Assembly: GCA_000432915.1 (NCBI GenBank)
Contig: HF995244.1
Location: 190-40,604 of the forward strand
Direction of reading: 5' to 3'
Source: Firmicutes bacterium CAG:194
GTDB lineage: Bacteria; Bacillota; Clostridia; Lachnospirales; Lachnospiraceae
Length of the DNA: 40,415 nt
Shown here: one piece after another, positions 1-7,149 of the stretch
Layout: each line of letters starts with the position of its first letter
How positions within the stretch are numbered: the first letter of the stretch is position 1
Notes under the pieces: model-generated
Seen by the model: only the letters and a program-made list of their open reading frames with translations
Databases searched by the model: none
Told to the model about the DNA's origin: nothing
Program-made: the position numbers and the translations under genes

Positions 1-22
1 GATATGAAGAGTAATTTGAGTC

Positions 23-49
23 CCGGCTGTTTACAGCCGGTGCTTTTTT
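23..49 (+). terminator. Rho-independent terminator of an upstream gene
   Basis: A perfect 7-bp stem (CCGGCTG / CAGCCGG) with a TTTA loop is followed three bases later by six T residues. This is a standard intrinsic terminator on the plus strand and would end a transcript entering from left of the window, so the gene at 156 probably starts a new transcription unit. Confidence 0.85.
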
Positions 50-155
50 GCGCTAAAATATAACCATTCGGAGTATACAAGCGGCTTTGTCCGCAGCATA
101 AGAGAAAAAAACTCACGTATGGCAGCTGACAGGAGATGGGAGGCATGATAAGAAT

Positions 156-1325
156 ATGAAAACAGTATTATTTCTTGTCTGGAAAAGCTTTGGGAATGAA
201 TTTATCATAGAAGAACTGGAAAAAAGGGGCTTTGAGATCGATTTTTTTGATTTTCCGAAGGATACAGAAAATACACGGAACAGTATAGATCTGACAGAAG
301 CGATTGCAAGACGTGTTTTGCAGACAAGACCGGATTTTGTGTTTTCCTTTAACTACTATCCTGTGGCAGCGATAGCCTGTAAGGCCTGCAGGACGAAATA
401 TGTATCATGGGTATATGACAGTCCTTACATTCTTTTATATTCACAAACTATATTGTATGATACCAACAGGGTTTTCCTGTTTGACAGCCATGAGGTTGAA
501 AAGCTGAGAGGACTTGGTGCGGAGCATGTATATTATATGCCGATGGGATCTGCAGTAGAATATTATGACACGCTGGAACCAACACCGGAGATGCATCAGA
601 TGTATGATAGTGATGTTACCTTTATCGGGTCCATGTACAGTGAGCAGCGCCAGTATTTGTATCATCATCTGAAAAATGTGGATGAATATACAAAAGGGTA
701 TCTGGATGGCATCATGCAGGTACAAAAAAGTCTGTATGGAATTGATGTACTGGAGGAGGCTTTGACACCGGATATTATCGGCAGAATGCAGAAGGTCTGC
801 CCGGTACAGGCAAACGGAGATGGCATGGAGACAGTTGCATGGTCATTTGCCAATTATTTTCTGGCACGTAAAGTTACCCAGATGGAACGGCGAGAGCTGT
901 TGGAAGCATTGTCGGAAAGATTTCGGGTAAAGCTGTTTACGCCGGAAAAAACACCGTTTCTGCCCAAAGTAGATAACATGGGACGGATCGATTATTACGA
1001 ACGAGCACCATATGCCATGAAATGTGCGAAGATCAATCTGAATATCTCCCTCCGCAGCATCCATACGGGTATTCCGCTCAGAGCACTTGATATTATGGGA
1101 TGTGGCGGTTTTCTGATCACGAACTACCAGTCTGATTTTAATGAATATTTTGTGCCGGATGAGGATTATGTATTCTATGATGGAAAAGAAGATCTTCTCA
1201 ATCTGGTGGCATATTATTTGGAACACGAGGATGAACGGAAAAAAATTGCTGAAAATGGATATCGCAAGGTAAAAGAACTGCTTTCTTACGGTGGTCAGGT
1301 AGATAAAATATTGGGTATGATTTAA
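156..1325 (+). CDS. CgeB-like glycosyltransferase (DUF3880 / group 1 C-terminal domain)
   Basis: This 389-residue protein looks like the cytoplasmic CgeB-type glycosyltransferases found in spore-coat and flagellin glycan loci. The N-terminal half (about 1-190) carries the DUF3880-like pattern, with FVFSFNYYPVAAIAC and YVSWVYDSPYILLYS followed by VFLFDSHEVEKLRGLGAEHVYYMPMG. The C-terminal half (about 230-389) has the GT-B nucleotide-sugar side, with LNISLRSIHTGIPLRALDIMGCGGFLITNYQSDF. There is no signal peptide or membrane segment. The start is chosen because the conserved first strand (KTVLFLVW) begins there; the GGAGG at 139-143 is 12 bases away, which is long, and a four-codon mini-ORF (145-159) overlaps the start codon. 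The gene stands alone, converging on a minus-strand cluster across a shared terminator. Donor and acceptor are unknown. Confidence 0.8.
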   Translation: MKTVLFLVWKSFGNEFIIEELEKRGFEIDFFDFPKDTENTRNSIDLTEAIARRVLQTRPDFVFSFNYYPVAAIACKACRTKYVSWVYDSPYILLYSQTILYDTNRVFLFDSHEVEKLRGLGAEHVYYMPMGSAVEYYDTLEPTPEMHQMYDSDVTFIGSMYSEQRQYLYHHLKNVDEYTKGYLDGIMQVQKSLYGIDVLEEALTPDIIGRMQKVCPVQANGDGMETVAWSFANYFLARKVTQMERRELLEALSERFRVKLFTPEKTPFLPKVDNMGRIDYYERAPYAMKCAKINLNISLRSIHTGIPLRALDIMGCGGFLITNYQSDFNEYFVPDEDYVFYDGKEDLLNLVAYYLEHEDERKKIAENGYRKVKELLSYGGQVDKILGMI

Positions 1326-1343
1326 TTATTGAAAATGAGACAT

Positions 1344-1388
1344 AAAAAGAGAAAACAGGGATACAAAATAACCTGTTTTCTCTTTTTT
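1344..1388. terminator. Bidirectional terminator between convergent genes
   Basis: A 16-bp A/T-flanked stem (AAAAAGAGAAAACAGG and its complement) with a 12-base loop ends in a T run on the plus strand and, read from the other side, a T run on the minus strand. It lies between the plus-strand gene ending at 1325 and the minus-strand gene ending at 1393 and can serve both. Confidence 0.85.
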
Positions 1389-1392
1389 AAAT

Positions 1393-2454
1393 TTATTTCT
1401 GTGACTCCTTTAAGAATTTGATCCGTTCCTGTGCCAGATCATATGCACCACATTTTTCGTAAAAAAGCAGGGCATTTTCAGGCTGCCCGATCATTTCGTA
1501 AACGGCGCCCAGATGATAATAGGCGCGGAAAGAATTGGTACCGAGTGTAAAGAATTTTTCTGCCTGCGTGGCCTTGATAAACTGCAATGCAGCTTTCATG
1601 TAGTGCTCATTTCTGATGTAGACAGTGCCTATGACCATAAGAAAATCTGCGAGAAAATCAAAATAGGAATAGACTTGTTCTAAAAAGAGCTGTGCATCTT
1701 CACCACGATCCATGTTTAAAAGAGAATATCCGTAGTGTACAATCATTAACTGTACAAATTCTGATTCGGGAGATAAATCGAAATTCAATCCCTTTTCGAA
1801 ATATCTGCAGGCATTTTCGTAGTCTCCCATAATATAATAGCTTTGGCCTATCTGAAAATAGGTGTATGAGTCCGGATAGTCATGTTCGGATGCTAAAAGA
1901 ATATCCAAATTACGTTTGGCTTTCAGATCCATTTCTTCTTTGCTACTGAAGTAGCCATCGTGATCCACATATAATGGAATATCAAAAGAACAAAATGCTG
2001 TAAGTGTTTCATCAATGGGGAGAACCTGCTCGTGAATTGGTCTTTTGTACATATAAAATTTTTTGTTGAAAAGACGTTCCACATGGTCAACAGTAACACT
2101 GCCGACTGTATCAGGGGATGTTCTGATCAGGCAGCCTACCCCTGTAGCATTTTCATCTATTAATTTATAGATTGCTTCCATATCTACAGATGTTACATAT
2201 TCATCGGTATCTAATACCAGGATCCAGTCATTTGTGGCCTTGGAAACAGAAAAATTTCTTGCAGCGGCAAAATCGGAAATCCAGTCAAAATGATAAACAT
2301 GTTCTGTATATTTGCGGGCAACTTCAATGCTGTTATCTGTTGAACCGGTATCAACTACAATAATTTCCAGAGGAAGGTCTTTTACAGCAGCAAGACAGCG
2401 ATCTAATTTATCGGATTCGTTTTTAGTAATCATACATAATGAAATTGGAATCAT
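1393..2454 (-). CDS. Family 2 glycosyltransferase with C-terminal TPR repeats
   Basis: A 353-residue protein made of an N-terminal GT-A glycosyltransferase domain (about 1-200) and TPR-like helices (about 200-353, for example YFQIGQSYYIMGDYENACRYFEKG and YHLGAVYEMIGQPENALLFYEKCG). Family hallmarks visible are ISLCMITKNES at the start, IIVVDTGSTDNS, and WILVLDTDEYV, which holds the metal-binding DTDE. The start at 2454 is preferred over an upstream in-frame ATG (2538) because the conserved domain begins here and a GGAG lies eight bases upstream. It is closely related to the relic at 2498-2794 and the gene at 2853-3941, so the three arose by tandem duplication. Such TPR-glycosyltransferases are common in clostridial flagellin and surface glycan islands; the acceptor is not known. 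Confidence 0.85.
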   Translation of the reverse strand: MIPISLCMITKNESDKLDRCLAAVKDLPLEIIVVDTGSTDNSIEVARKYTEHVYHFDWISDFAAARNFSVSKATNDWILVLDTDEYVTSVDMEAIYKLIDENATGVGCLIRTSPDTVGSVTVDHVERLFNKKFYMYKRPIHEQVLPIDETLTAFCSFDIPLYVDHDGYFSSKEEMDLKAKRNLDILLASEHDYPDSYTYFQIGQSYYIMGDYENACRYFEKGLNFDLSPESEFVQLMIVHYGYSLLNMDRGEDAQLFLEQVYSYFDFLADFLMVIGTVYIRNEHYMKAALQFIKATQAEKFFTLGTNSFRAYYHLGAVYEMIGQPENALLFYEKCGAYDLAQERIKFLKESQK

Positions 2455-2497
2455 AGGCGTTTCTCCATTCTCCTTATTCTGTAAATCTGTGGAATAG

Positions 2498-2794
2498 CTA
2501 TGTGATATCATTTTGAGTAGTGATTGGTAAATTGGCAAGCCTTTCCTGAGACATTGGGAAATTTCCGGCTTTCAGATAAAATTTCCGCGCTTCCTTATAT
2601 TGCCCGATGGCATACGGATATGCTTCGATTGCGTTCTGTATCCCTGTAAAATCAATATCTTTCACAACTTCATCACAGTCGAGAATCAAAACCCAGTCGT
2701 GGGAAGCATGCGAGATGGAAAAGCTCCTCGCCCGGGAAAAATCATCACACCAGGGGAAATATAATACTTTAATACATACGGAAATTGGAGTCAT
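2498..2794 (-). pseudogene. Internally deleted GT2-TPR paralogue (98-residue remnant)
   Basis: This open frame of 98 codons is a shrunken copy of its neighbours. Residues 1-8 (MTPISVCI) match the first strand of the GT2 domain, residues 9-50 jump to the segment around FSRARSFSISHASHDWVLIL with the metal-binding DCDE, and residues 58-89 jump again to the last TPR (IGQYKEARKFYLKAG). Compared with the paralogues, about 40 residues and then about 220 residues are missing, and both deletions keep the frame. A ribosome binding site (AAGGAA, about nine bases before the ATG) and a SigD-like -10 (ACCGATAT, minus strand 2837-2830) remain, so a peptide could still be made. The nucleotide-binding strand with DTGSTDN is lost, so it is very unlikely to be an active glycosyltransferase. 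Confidence 0.75.
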
Positions 2795-2852
2795 GATAAA
2801 TTATTCCTTAACTATAGATTATACTAAAGATATCGGTTAAATACATCAGATC

Positions 2853-3941
2853 TTAAGAGCGGAGAACTTCTAAGCGTGCAAGTGCCGGCTGAAAACTGCC
2901 GCATGCCTGATAGCTTTTTATGGCTGCAGGAAGGCGGCCAAGGCATTCCAGGATGACCCCTTTGTTATAGCTTGCCCGGTAACTGTTTGTTCCGTCTACA
3001 ATACAGGTTTTAAACAGGGATGCCTTATCAAATTCGGCAATCGCTTCCGAAAACATGGCATTGTTCATATAAATAAGCCCCATCAGAAATATAAAATCAG
3101 CATTGGTGGCGAAAGCATCATAAATTCCGGTAAAGGAGAGTGCTTTTTGATATTGCTTTAGAGCAAGCAGACTGTAGCCATAGGATTGCACCATGGTCTG
3201 TACATATTCCAGTCTGGGATCTAAATCAAATGTTAATCCACTTTCAAAGTAATGAATGGCAGTTTGATGCTCTCCGAGGGCTGCGTAAGCCTGTCCGAGC
3301 TGGTAAGCCAGATAAGGATCTTCGTGAGCTGCAAAAGCAGTCTCCAATAGAGAAATATTGCGCTTGCATTTTTTTCGCAGTGTTTCCATTGTTTCATAAC
3401 CCATATGATCAAAAAAAAGAGGAAGATCCACGTAACAAATTTCCTGAAGGGCAGTATCGCTGCTATCAGTGAAACGGTTGCATGGAGTTAACTGTTCATG
3501 GATGATTCCTTCATAGTGATAATAGTTTCGGTTATAAATCCGCCCCATACGGGAGGTGGCAAAGGCAATTTCTCCCTGCAGCGGATAAGCATCTTTTCGA
3601 AGTATTGTTCCAATCTTATCAACATTTTCCTTCTTTTCTAAAAAATCGTGTAATACGACAGAATCACAGGAGGTTAAGATCTCATCAGCGTCCACCATCC
3701 AGATCCAATCAGTCTGTGCCTGTATAGCACAAAAATTGCGTGCCATGGAAAAATCATTACACCATTCGAAGTGACATAATGTATCATTGGAAGTAAGCAG
3801 CTTTTCTAAAATAGAAAGTGTATTGTCTGTAGAACCGGTATCTGCAACAACAATATGGACAGGTAATGCGCGTAGCGCCTGTATACATTTGCCGATATAC
3901 TGTTCTTCGTTTTTACAGATGATACATGCACTGATCTGCAT
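2853..3941 (-). CDS. Family 2 glycosyltransferase with C-terminal TPR repeats
   Basis: A 362-residue paralogue of the 1393-2454 gene. The GT-A domain (about 1-200) shows ISACIICKNEEQYIG, IVVADTGSTDNT and WIWMVDADEIL with the DADE metal site; the C-terminal 160 residues are TPR-like, with YQLGQAYAALGEHQTAIHYFESG and YNKGVILECLGRLPAAIKSYQACG. An AAGAGGT lies about seven bases before the ATG. It is the first gene of the minus-strand group and is divergent from the glycosyltransferase at 4078, with about 136 bases between them carrying promoter-like sequences for both directions. It probably transfers a sugar in the same glycan pathway as its paralogue, but donor specificity cannot be read from the sequence. 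Confidence 0.85.
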   Translation of the reverse strand: MQISACIICKNEEQYIGKCIQALRALPVHIVVADTGSTDNTLSILEKLLTSNDTLCHFEWCNDFSMARNFCAIQAQTDWIWMVDADEILTSCDSVVLHDFLEKKENVDKIGTILRKDAYPLQGEIAFATSRMGRIYNRNYYHYEGIIHEQLTPCNRFTDSSDTALQEICYVDLPLFFDHMGYETMETLRKKCKRNISLLETAFAAHEDPYLAYQLGQAYAALGEHQTAIHYFESGLTFDLDPRLEYVQTMVQSYGYSLLALKQYQKALSFTGIYDAFATNADFIFLMGLIYMNNAMFSEAIAEFDKASLFKTCIVDGTNSYRASYNKGVILECLGRLPAAIKSYQACGSFQPALARLEVLRS

Positions 3942-3977
3942 AGTAAGACCTCTTTTTTCTTAATGATAGAAATAATA

Positions 3978-4005
3978 ATTATATAGTACCATATTTGCAT
4001 GAAAA
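3978..4005 (-). promoter_or_regulatory. Candidate sigma-A promoter for the minus-strand glycosyltransferases
   Basis: On the minus strand a perfect TATAAT (3983-3978) is preceded, with a 16-base spacer, by TTTTCA (4005-4000), which matches the -35 consensus at four of six positions. It sits about 37 bases upstream of the ATG at 3941. The AT richness of this intergenic region makes chance matches easy. Confidence 0.5.
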
Positions 4006-4042
4006 AGGGGAATTTTTTGGATGCAATTTGCTAACCTCTTCA

Positions 4043-4071
4043 TTGTAGAATGAGTTAGCACATGCTATACT
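4043..4071 (+). promoter_or_regulatory. Candidate extended -10 promoter abutting the start codon of the 4078 gene
   Basis: TATACT at 4066-4071 is preceded by TGC, giving an extended -10 element, with a weak TTGTAG 17 bases upstream. The -10 ends only six bases before the ATG at 4078, so a transcript would begin at or next to the start codon, and no Shine-Dalgarno sequence is visible. Inverted repeats surround it: GCTAAC (4030-4035) with GTTAGC (4054-4059), and CCTCTTCAT (4035-4043) with ATGAAGAGG (4078-4086). Confidence 0.45.
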
Positions 4072-4077
4072 GTTGTT

Positions 4078-5115
4078 ATGAAGAGGCTTAGTATTATTGT
4101 ACCGTGTTATAATGTGGAAAAGTACATAGACAGATGCTTGATGTCGTTGACAGAACAGACACTTTCCAGAAGCGCATACGAGATCATTCTGGTGGATGAT
4201 GCATCGACAGATACAACATGGCAGCATATTACTGCATGGGAGGCAAAATATCCGGAGCTGATACTGGCAGTGCATTGCGATGAGAATGGAAAGATGGGTA
4301 GGGCAAGGAATATCGGTTTGTCGTATGCAACCGGTGAATATGTTGGATTTGCAGACAGTGATGACTGGGTTGAACCGGAAATGTTTGAAGCACTTCTGTC
4401 AGAAGCAGAAACAAACGGACAGGATGTTGTGATCTGCAGGCATCTCCGGGATCGGGGAAATGATTTTCAGAAGCTGGATGATAAGGGTACAGGGAAGATC
4501 TATAGAGCTGTAATCGATACGGAGGAAAAGCGCAGACAACTGATCGTAGAAAACACAATGAGCTATGCGGTATGGGATAAGGTGATCCGCAGATCGCTAT
4601 TGACAGAAAATGAGATAGTATTTCCGGAAGGACTGGCTTATGAGGATATTTACTTTGGCTCACTTTTGCAGCTATATGCAAAACGGATCGCCAAGATGGA
4701 CAGAATTTATTATCATTATTTCGTAAATCAGAAATCGACAGTACTTTCCAGGGAAACAGGATATCATAAGGATATTATGATGGTAAATCAACTGGTTTTG
4801 CAGACCTATCAGGAGCGAGGAATGTGGGAACGTTATCATGATGAGCTGGAACTGGATCTTTTGTTTACCTGGTATCTTGCCACGGTGAAGGTGATCTGCC
4901 TGCGGTTTGATAAACCACCATATGACATGTTCTGTCGCTTGAAAGAGGACATTCTTGCAAATATGCCGGGGTGTGTGAATAATAAGTATATCAAGACCAG
5001 CATGCGCGAATTTCATCAGCTTCTGATGCAGCTATTAACTTGTTACGTGACACCGTCAGTGCTCTGCCGGATTGCAGAACAGTACAGACAATATTTACAA
5101 ATTGATCAGAAATAG
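4078..5115 (+). CDS. Family 2 glycosyltransferase
   Basis: A 345-residue GT-A glycosyltransferase. The first 110 residues are textbook family 2: LSIIVPCYNVEKYIDRCL, IILVDDASTDTT, and YVGFADSDDWVEPEMFE with the SDD metal site. The remaining 230 residues are the variable helical part typical of capsule and exopolysaccharide transferases (AYEDIYFGSLLQLYAKRI, with the ED pair often seen near the catalytic base). No membrane segment or appended module is visible. The start rests on the conserved strand beginning at residue 3; no ribosome binding site is seen upstream, and the promoter-like sequence directly abutting the ATG suggests leaderless translation. It is transcribed away from the minus-strand GT2-TPR genes and is followed by a small gene with its own promoter. 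Substrates are unknown. Confidence 0.85.
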   Translation: MKRLSIIVPCYNVEKYIDRCLMSLTEQTLSRSAYEIILVDDASTDTTWQHITAWEAKYPELILAVHCDENGKMGRARNIGLSYATGEYVGFADSDDWVEPEMFEALLSEAETNGQDVVICRHLRDRGNDFQKLDDKGTGKIYRAVIDTEEKRRQLIVENTMSYAVWDKVIRRSLLTENEIVFPEGLAYEDIYFGSLLQLYAKRIAKMDRIYYHYFVNQKSTVLSRETGYHKDIMMVNQLVLQTYQERGMWERYHDELELDLLFTWYLATVKVICLRFDKPPYDMFCRLKEDILANMPGCVNNKYIKTSMREFHQLLMQLLTCYVTPSVLCRIAEQYRQYLQIDQK

Positions 5116-5123
5116 TGTCAGGC

Positions 5124-5151
5124 TTTATTTGTTTATACTTTTTGCCGATAT
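5124..5151 (+). promoter_or_regulatory. Candidate SigD/sigma-28 (motility) promoter
   Basis: The intergenic sequence holds GCCGATAT at 5144-5151, identical to the sigma-28 -10 consensus. The -35 side is weaker: TTTA at 5124-5127 with a 16-base spacer, against the consensus TAAA. Transcription would begin near 5158, which supports the start codon at 5194 over the in-frame ATG at 5164. Exact 8-mers do occur by chance in 40 kb, so position in the gap before a gene is the main support. Confidence 0.5.
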
Positions 5152-5193
5152 AAACAATAATAGATGCGAATGCAGAAAGAAGAGGGAATTACA

Positions 5194-5574
5194 ATGGAAG
5201 AACAGAAAAAACAGCAATTAGAAGCACTTGAACTTGGCAGCGAATACATTGCAAAACTGATTCCGGCGATGAAGGAGATCATACCGGAGCTCAGAGGGGC
5301 AGAGATGCCGGATACAGAAGACTATCTGAATCAGCAGCTTGACGGACTGAACTATGTGATCGATATTATCAATATTACAATTCCGTTCCTGAATGAAAAG
5401 GAAGAAGTGTTAAATAAGGATGCAATGGAAGAAAAAATACAGAATCTGAACCGGGCACTTGGAAATAACAGTCATGCAATGATCGCGAATGCGTTTGAAG
5501 CGGATATTTTGCCAATGCTCGATATTTACAGACAGATCGCACTGGTTGTACGGGAGCAAAACAAGGAGGAATAA
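5194..5574 (+). CDS. Small helical protein, possible motility-regulon gene (DUF8042-like?)
   Basis: A 126-residue acidic, soluble protein that I do not recognise firmly. It is predicted largely helical with hydrophobic positions spaced as in helical bundles (LELGSEYIAKLIPAMKEIIP, LDGLNYVIDIINITIPFL, ALGNNSHAMIANAFEADILP). There is no signal peptide, cysteine or catalytic motif. A relation to small clostridial families such as DUF8042 is only an impression. The start at 5194 is preferred to 5164 because AGAGGG lies seven to eight bases upstream and because the GCCGATAT promoter would start the transcript near 5158. If that promoter is real, the protein belongs to the flagellar regulon, perhaps as a chaperone-like or regulatory protein. 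A 10-bp hairpin follows at 5638. Confidence 0.65.
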   Translation: MEEQKKQQLEALELGSEYIAKLIPAMKEIIPELRGAEMPDTEDYLNQQLDGLNYVIDIINITIPFLNEKEEVLNKDAMEEKIQNLNRALGNNSHAMIANAFEADILPMLDIYRQIALVVREQNKEE

Positions 5575-5637
5575 AAAAGATACTTTCACATACTAAAGTA
5601 TGTAGAAAATAAAGAAACATATGATATTAAATTGACG

Positions 5638-5666
5638 GAGGATAGCAGAAATGCTATCCTCAATTT
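5638..5666 (+). terminator. Hairpin terminator after the small helical protein
   Basis: A perfect 10-bp stem (GAGGATAGCA / TGCTATCCTC) closes a GAAA loop and is followed by AATTTAT. The stem is strong but the T tract is weak, so termination may be incomplete. It lies 63 bases after the stop codon at 5574 and 147 bases before the next start. Confidence 0.55.
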
Positions 5667-5784
5667 ATACAAAAGCATATTTCATATCTAAGTACAGTCT
5701 AAAATCAATTCTGATCAGAAATCCATGCTTTTACAACAAAATAAAGAAAGGCGGGAGTTCTGAACAGAAGAAAAAGAAGCTGGG

Positions 5785-5805
5785 AGCTCCTGCAGGAAAG
5801 GAGCT
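5785..5805 (+). promoter_or_regulatory. Hairpin covering the ribosome binding site of the Rpn-family gene
   Basis: AGCTCCT (5785-5791) is complementary to AGGAGCT (5799-5805), with a seven-base loop. The right arm contains the only good Shine-Dalgarno sequence (AAAGGAG) for the ATG at 5809. If it folds in the mRNA, translation initiation would be damped. This is a plausible structure drawn from sequence complementarity only. Confidence 0.4.
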
Positions 5806-5808
5806 GCT

Positions 5809-6882
5809 ATGCAGAAAGAGAAACAAAGGGTTGAAATTATTTTTATCAATCTGGGAGAAGAAACAAGTGTAACGGTACGAAAAAATGATGGTGTATCCGG
5901 GAATGCAGTGGAAAAGGAAAATGATGTACGTTCCTATGAGGATACGGAAGAAAAAGAGCACAGTCCGTCATTTGCAAAGGAAGTCAGCAAATACGAAGTG
6001 GATGAGCAAGTTGATTACTTCTTAAATGAGTATAAGGTGGCAAAAAATCATAAAGATCTACTGCTTCGTGCTATCTTCAAAGAAAAAGAAGATTTCCTGA
6101 GTCTGTATAATGCCCTCAATGGAACAAATTACACGGATGCAGAAAAGCTGGAGATCACAACATTGGAAAATGCAGTATATATGTCGGTGCAAAATGATGT
6201 ATCTTTTGTATTTCTGTCAGAGCTGTATATGATCGAGCACCAGTCTACGGTGAATCCGAATATGCCGCTGCGTAACCTGACATATATCTCCAATGTATTA
6301 TCCAAGATTACAGCAAAGGAGGATATTTACGGCAGTAAGCAGATCAAACTGCCGACACCGCGGTTTATCGTTTTATATAATGGCACGAAACAAACGGAAG
6401 AAAAAACAGTTCTTAAATTGTCGGATGCTTACGAAAAGAAAATGGTAGAACCGGAGCTGGAGCTTATCACAACAGTACTGAATATCAATGAGGGATACAA
6501 TGAAAAACTGAAAAGTGCCTGTAAATTGCTACGAGACTATATGACATTGATCACAAAAATCAGAGAGAAACAGAAAACGATGGATCTGCAGCAGGCAACC
6601 TATCAGGCAATAGCGGAATGCATCAGGGAAGATGTATTAAAAGATTTTTTAATGAAACATAGGGCGGAGGTAATAGCAATGATGTTATATGATTTTGATA
6701 TGGAGAAGCATATAGAAAGTGAAAAAGCATATGAGTATGAGAGAGGACGCGAAGATATGGAAAAGGATATGGAAAAAACGCTGGTGTCAAGATGGTGGAA
6801 AAAAGGGAAAAACATAGAAGAAATAGTGGAAGATTTAGGAAAGCCGGAACAATATGTTAAAACATTGTTGGGAAATTTGTGA
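5809..6882 (+). CDS. Rpn-family PD-(D/E)XK recombination-promoting nuclease / putative transposase
   Basis: A 357-residue member of the Rpn (RpnA-E, formerly 'transposase_31' or PDDEXK_2) family. RpnA of E. coli is a DNA endonuclease that stimulates RecA-independent recombination. The core (about 60-300) shows DLLLRAIFKEKEDFLSLYNA, then YMIEHQSTVNPNMPLRNLTYI, in which the E-x-Q of the nuclease site is recognisable, then PRFIVLYNG. The C-terminal tail (about 295-357) is charged and coiled-coil-like and ends in a segment resembling the IEEIVEDLGKP tails of this family. The first 60 residues are low-complexity and not conserved in my judgement. AAAGGAG lies five bases before the ATG and is within a hairpin. 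No terminal inverted repeats or target duplications are visible, so this is a solitary gene and not an insertion sequence. The family is multicopy in Lachnospiraceae. Confidence 0.8.
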   Translation: MQKEKQRVEIIFINLGEETSVTVRKNDGVSGNAVEKENDVRSYEDTEEKEHSPSFAKEVSKYEVDEQVDYFLNEYKVAKNHKDLLLRAIFKEKEDFLSLYNALNGTNYTDAEKLEITTLENAVYMSVQNDVSFVFLSELYMIEHQSTVNPNMPLRNLTYISNVLSKITAKEDIYGSKQIKLPTPRFIVLYNGTKQTEEKTVLKLSDAYEKKMVEPELELITTVLNINEGYNEKLKSACKLLRDYMTLITKIREKQKTMDLQQATYQAIAECIREDVLKDFLMKHRAEVIAMMLYDFDMEKHIESEKAYEYERGREDMEKDMEKTLVSRWWKKGKNIEEIVEDLGKPEQYVKTLLGNL

Positions 6883-6947
6883 TAAATTAGAGATATCATC
6901 AATGATATTATTTGATCTATCTAAAACTCGAATCATAGGCCGGACTC

Positions 6948-6975
6948 TAATTATTTTCTATGATCTGACCGATAT
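6948..6975 (+). promoter_or_regulatory. Possible second SigD-like promoter upstream of the glycerophosphotransferase
   Basis: ACCGATAT at 6968-6975 matches the sigma-28 -10 consensus at seven of eight bases and is preceded 16 bases upstream by TAAT (consensus TAAA). The site is in the 267-base gap after the Rpn-family gene and 175 bases before the ATG at 7150. Two strong hairpins lie between it and the gene. Confidence 0.35.
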
Positions 6976-7015
6976 ATTTAATAAGTGCGAACGGAATCGC
7001 GAAAAAGGAAACAGG

Positions 7016-7040
7016 AGTCCCTGCACGAAGTGCAGGGACT
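7016..7040 (+). terminator. Strong hairpin 1 of a tandem pair (terminator-like)
   Basis: A perfect 11-bp stem (AGTCCCTGCAC / GTGCAGGGACT) with a GAA loop is followed by TTGTGT. It resembles an intrinsic terminator with a poor T tract. It directly abuts the next hairpin. It could end read-through from the Rpn-family gene or belong to a structured leader. Confidence 0.5.
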
Positions 7041-7074
7041 TTGTGTAATAGGAAACTTCATTCCTATTATACAA
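7041..7074 (+). repeat. Strong hairpin 2 of a tandem pair
   Basis: TTGTGTAATAGGAA and TTCCTATTATACAA form a 14-bp stem with one G-U pair and a six-base loop. It begins one base after hairpin 1. The pair is followed by an unusually GC-rich stretch around 7077-7098. The arrangement looks like a dispersed intergenic element inserted in front of the gene at 7150; no second copy was found in this window. Confidence 0.5.
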
Positions 7075-7149
7075 AACGCTCCGCGGGGATGCGCACACTT
7101 TATTTTATATAGAAATGAAAATCAAGAAATAAAAGGAATAATAGCCCGG

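Noticed and set aside
665..1226. Minus-strand open frames of 62-127 codons inside the CgeB-like gene
   Set aside because: They lie antisense to a well-supported gene, have biased shadow-frame composition, no ribosome binding sites and no recognisable motifs.
3888..3898. Exact GCCGATAT (SigD -10) on the plus strand inside the minus-strand GT2-TPR gene
   Set aside because: It lies within coding sequence, antisense, with no TAAA at the right distance and no gene start downstream; treated as chance.
5651..5872. 73-codon plus-strand frame between the hairpin and the Rpn-family gene
   Set aside because: It starts inside the terminator hairpin, overlaps the real start at 5809 in another frame, and reads as low-complexity lysine-rich sequence.
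5809..6882. The Rpn-family gene as a complete insertion sequence
   Set aside because: No terminal inverted repeats or target duplications were found on either side; the family encodes solitary nucleases despite the transposase label.
6985..7149. 55-residue N-terminal extension of the glycerophosphotransferase
   Set aside because: The extension is encoded by the two hairpins and flanking GC-rich sequence, has no ribosome binding site, and does not look like a domain; ATG 7150 is preferred.
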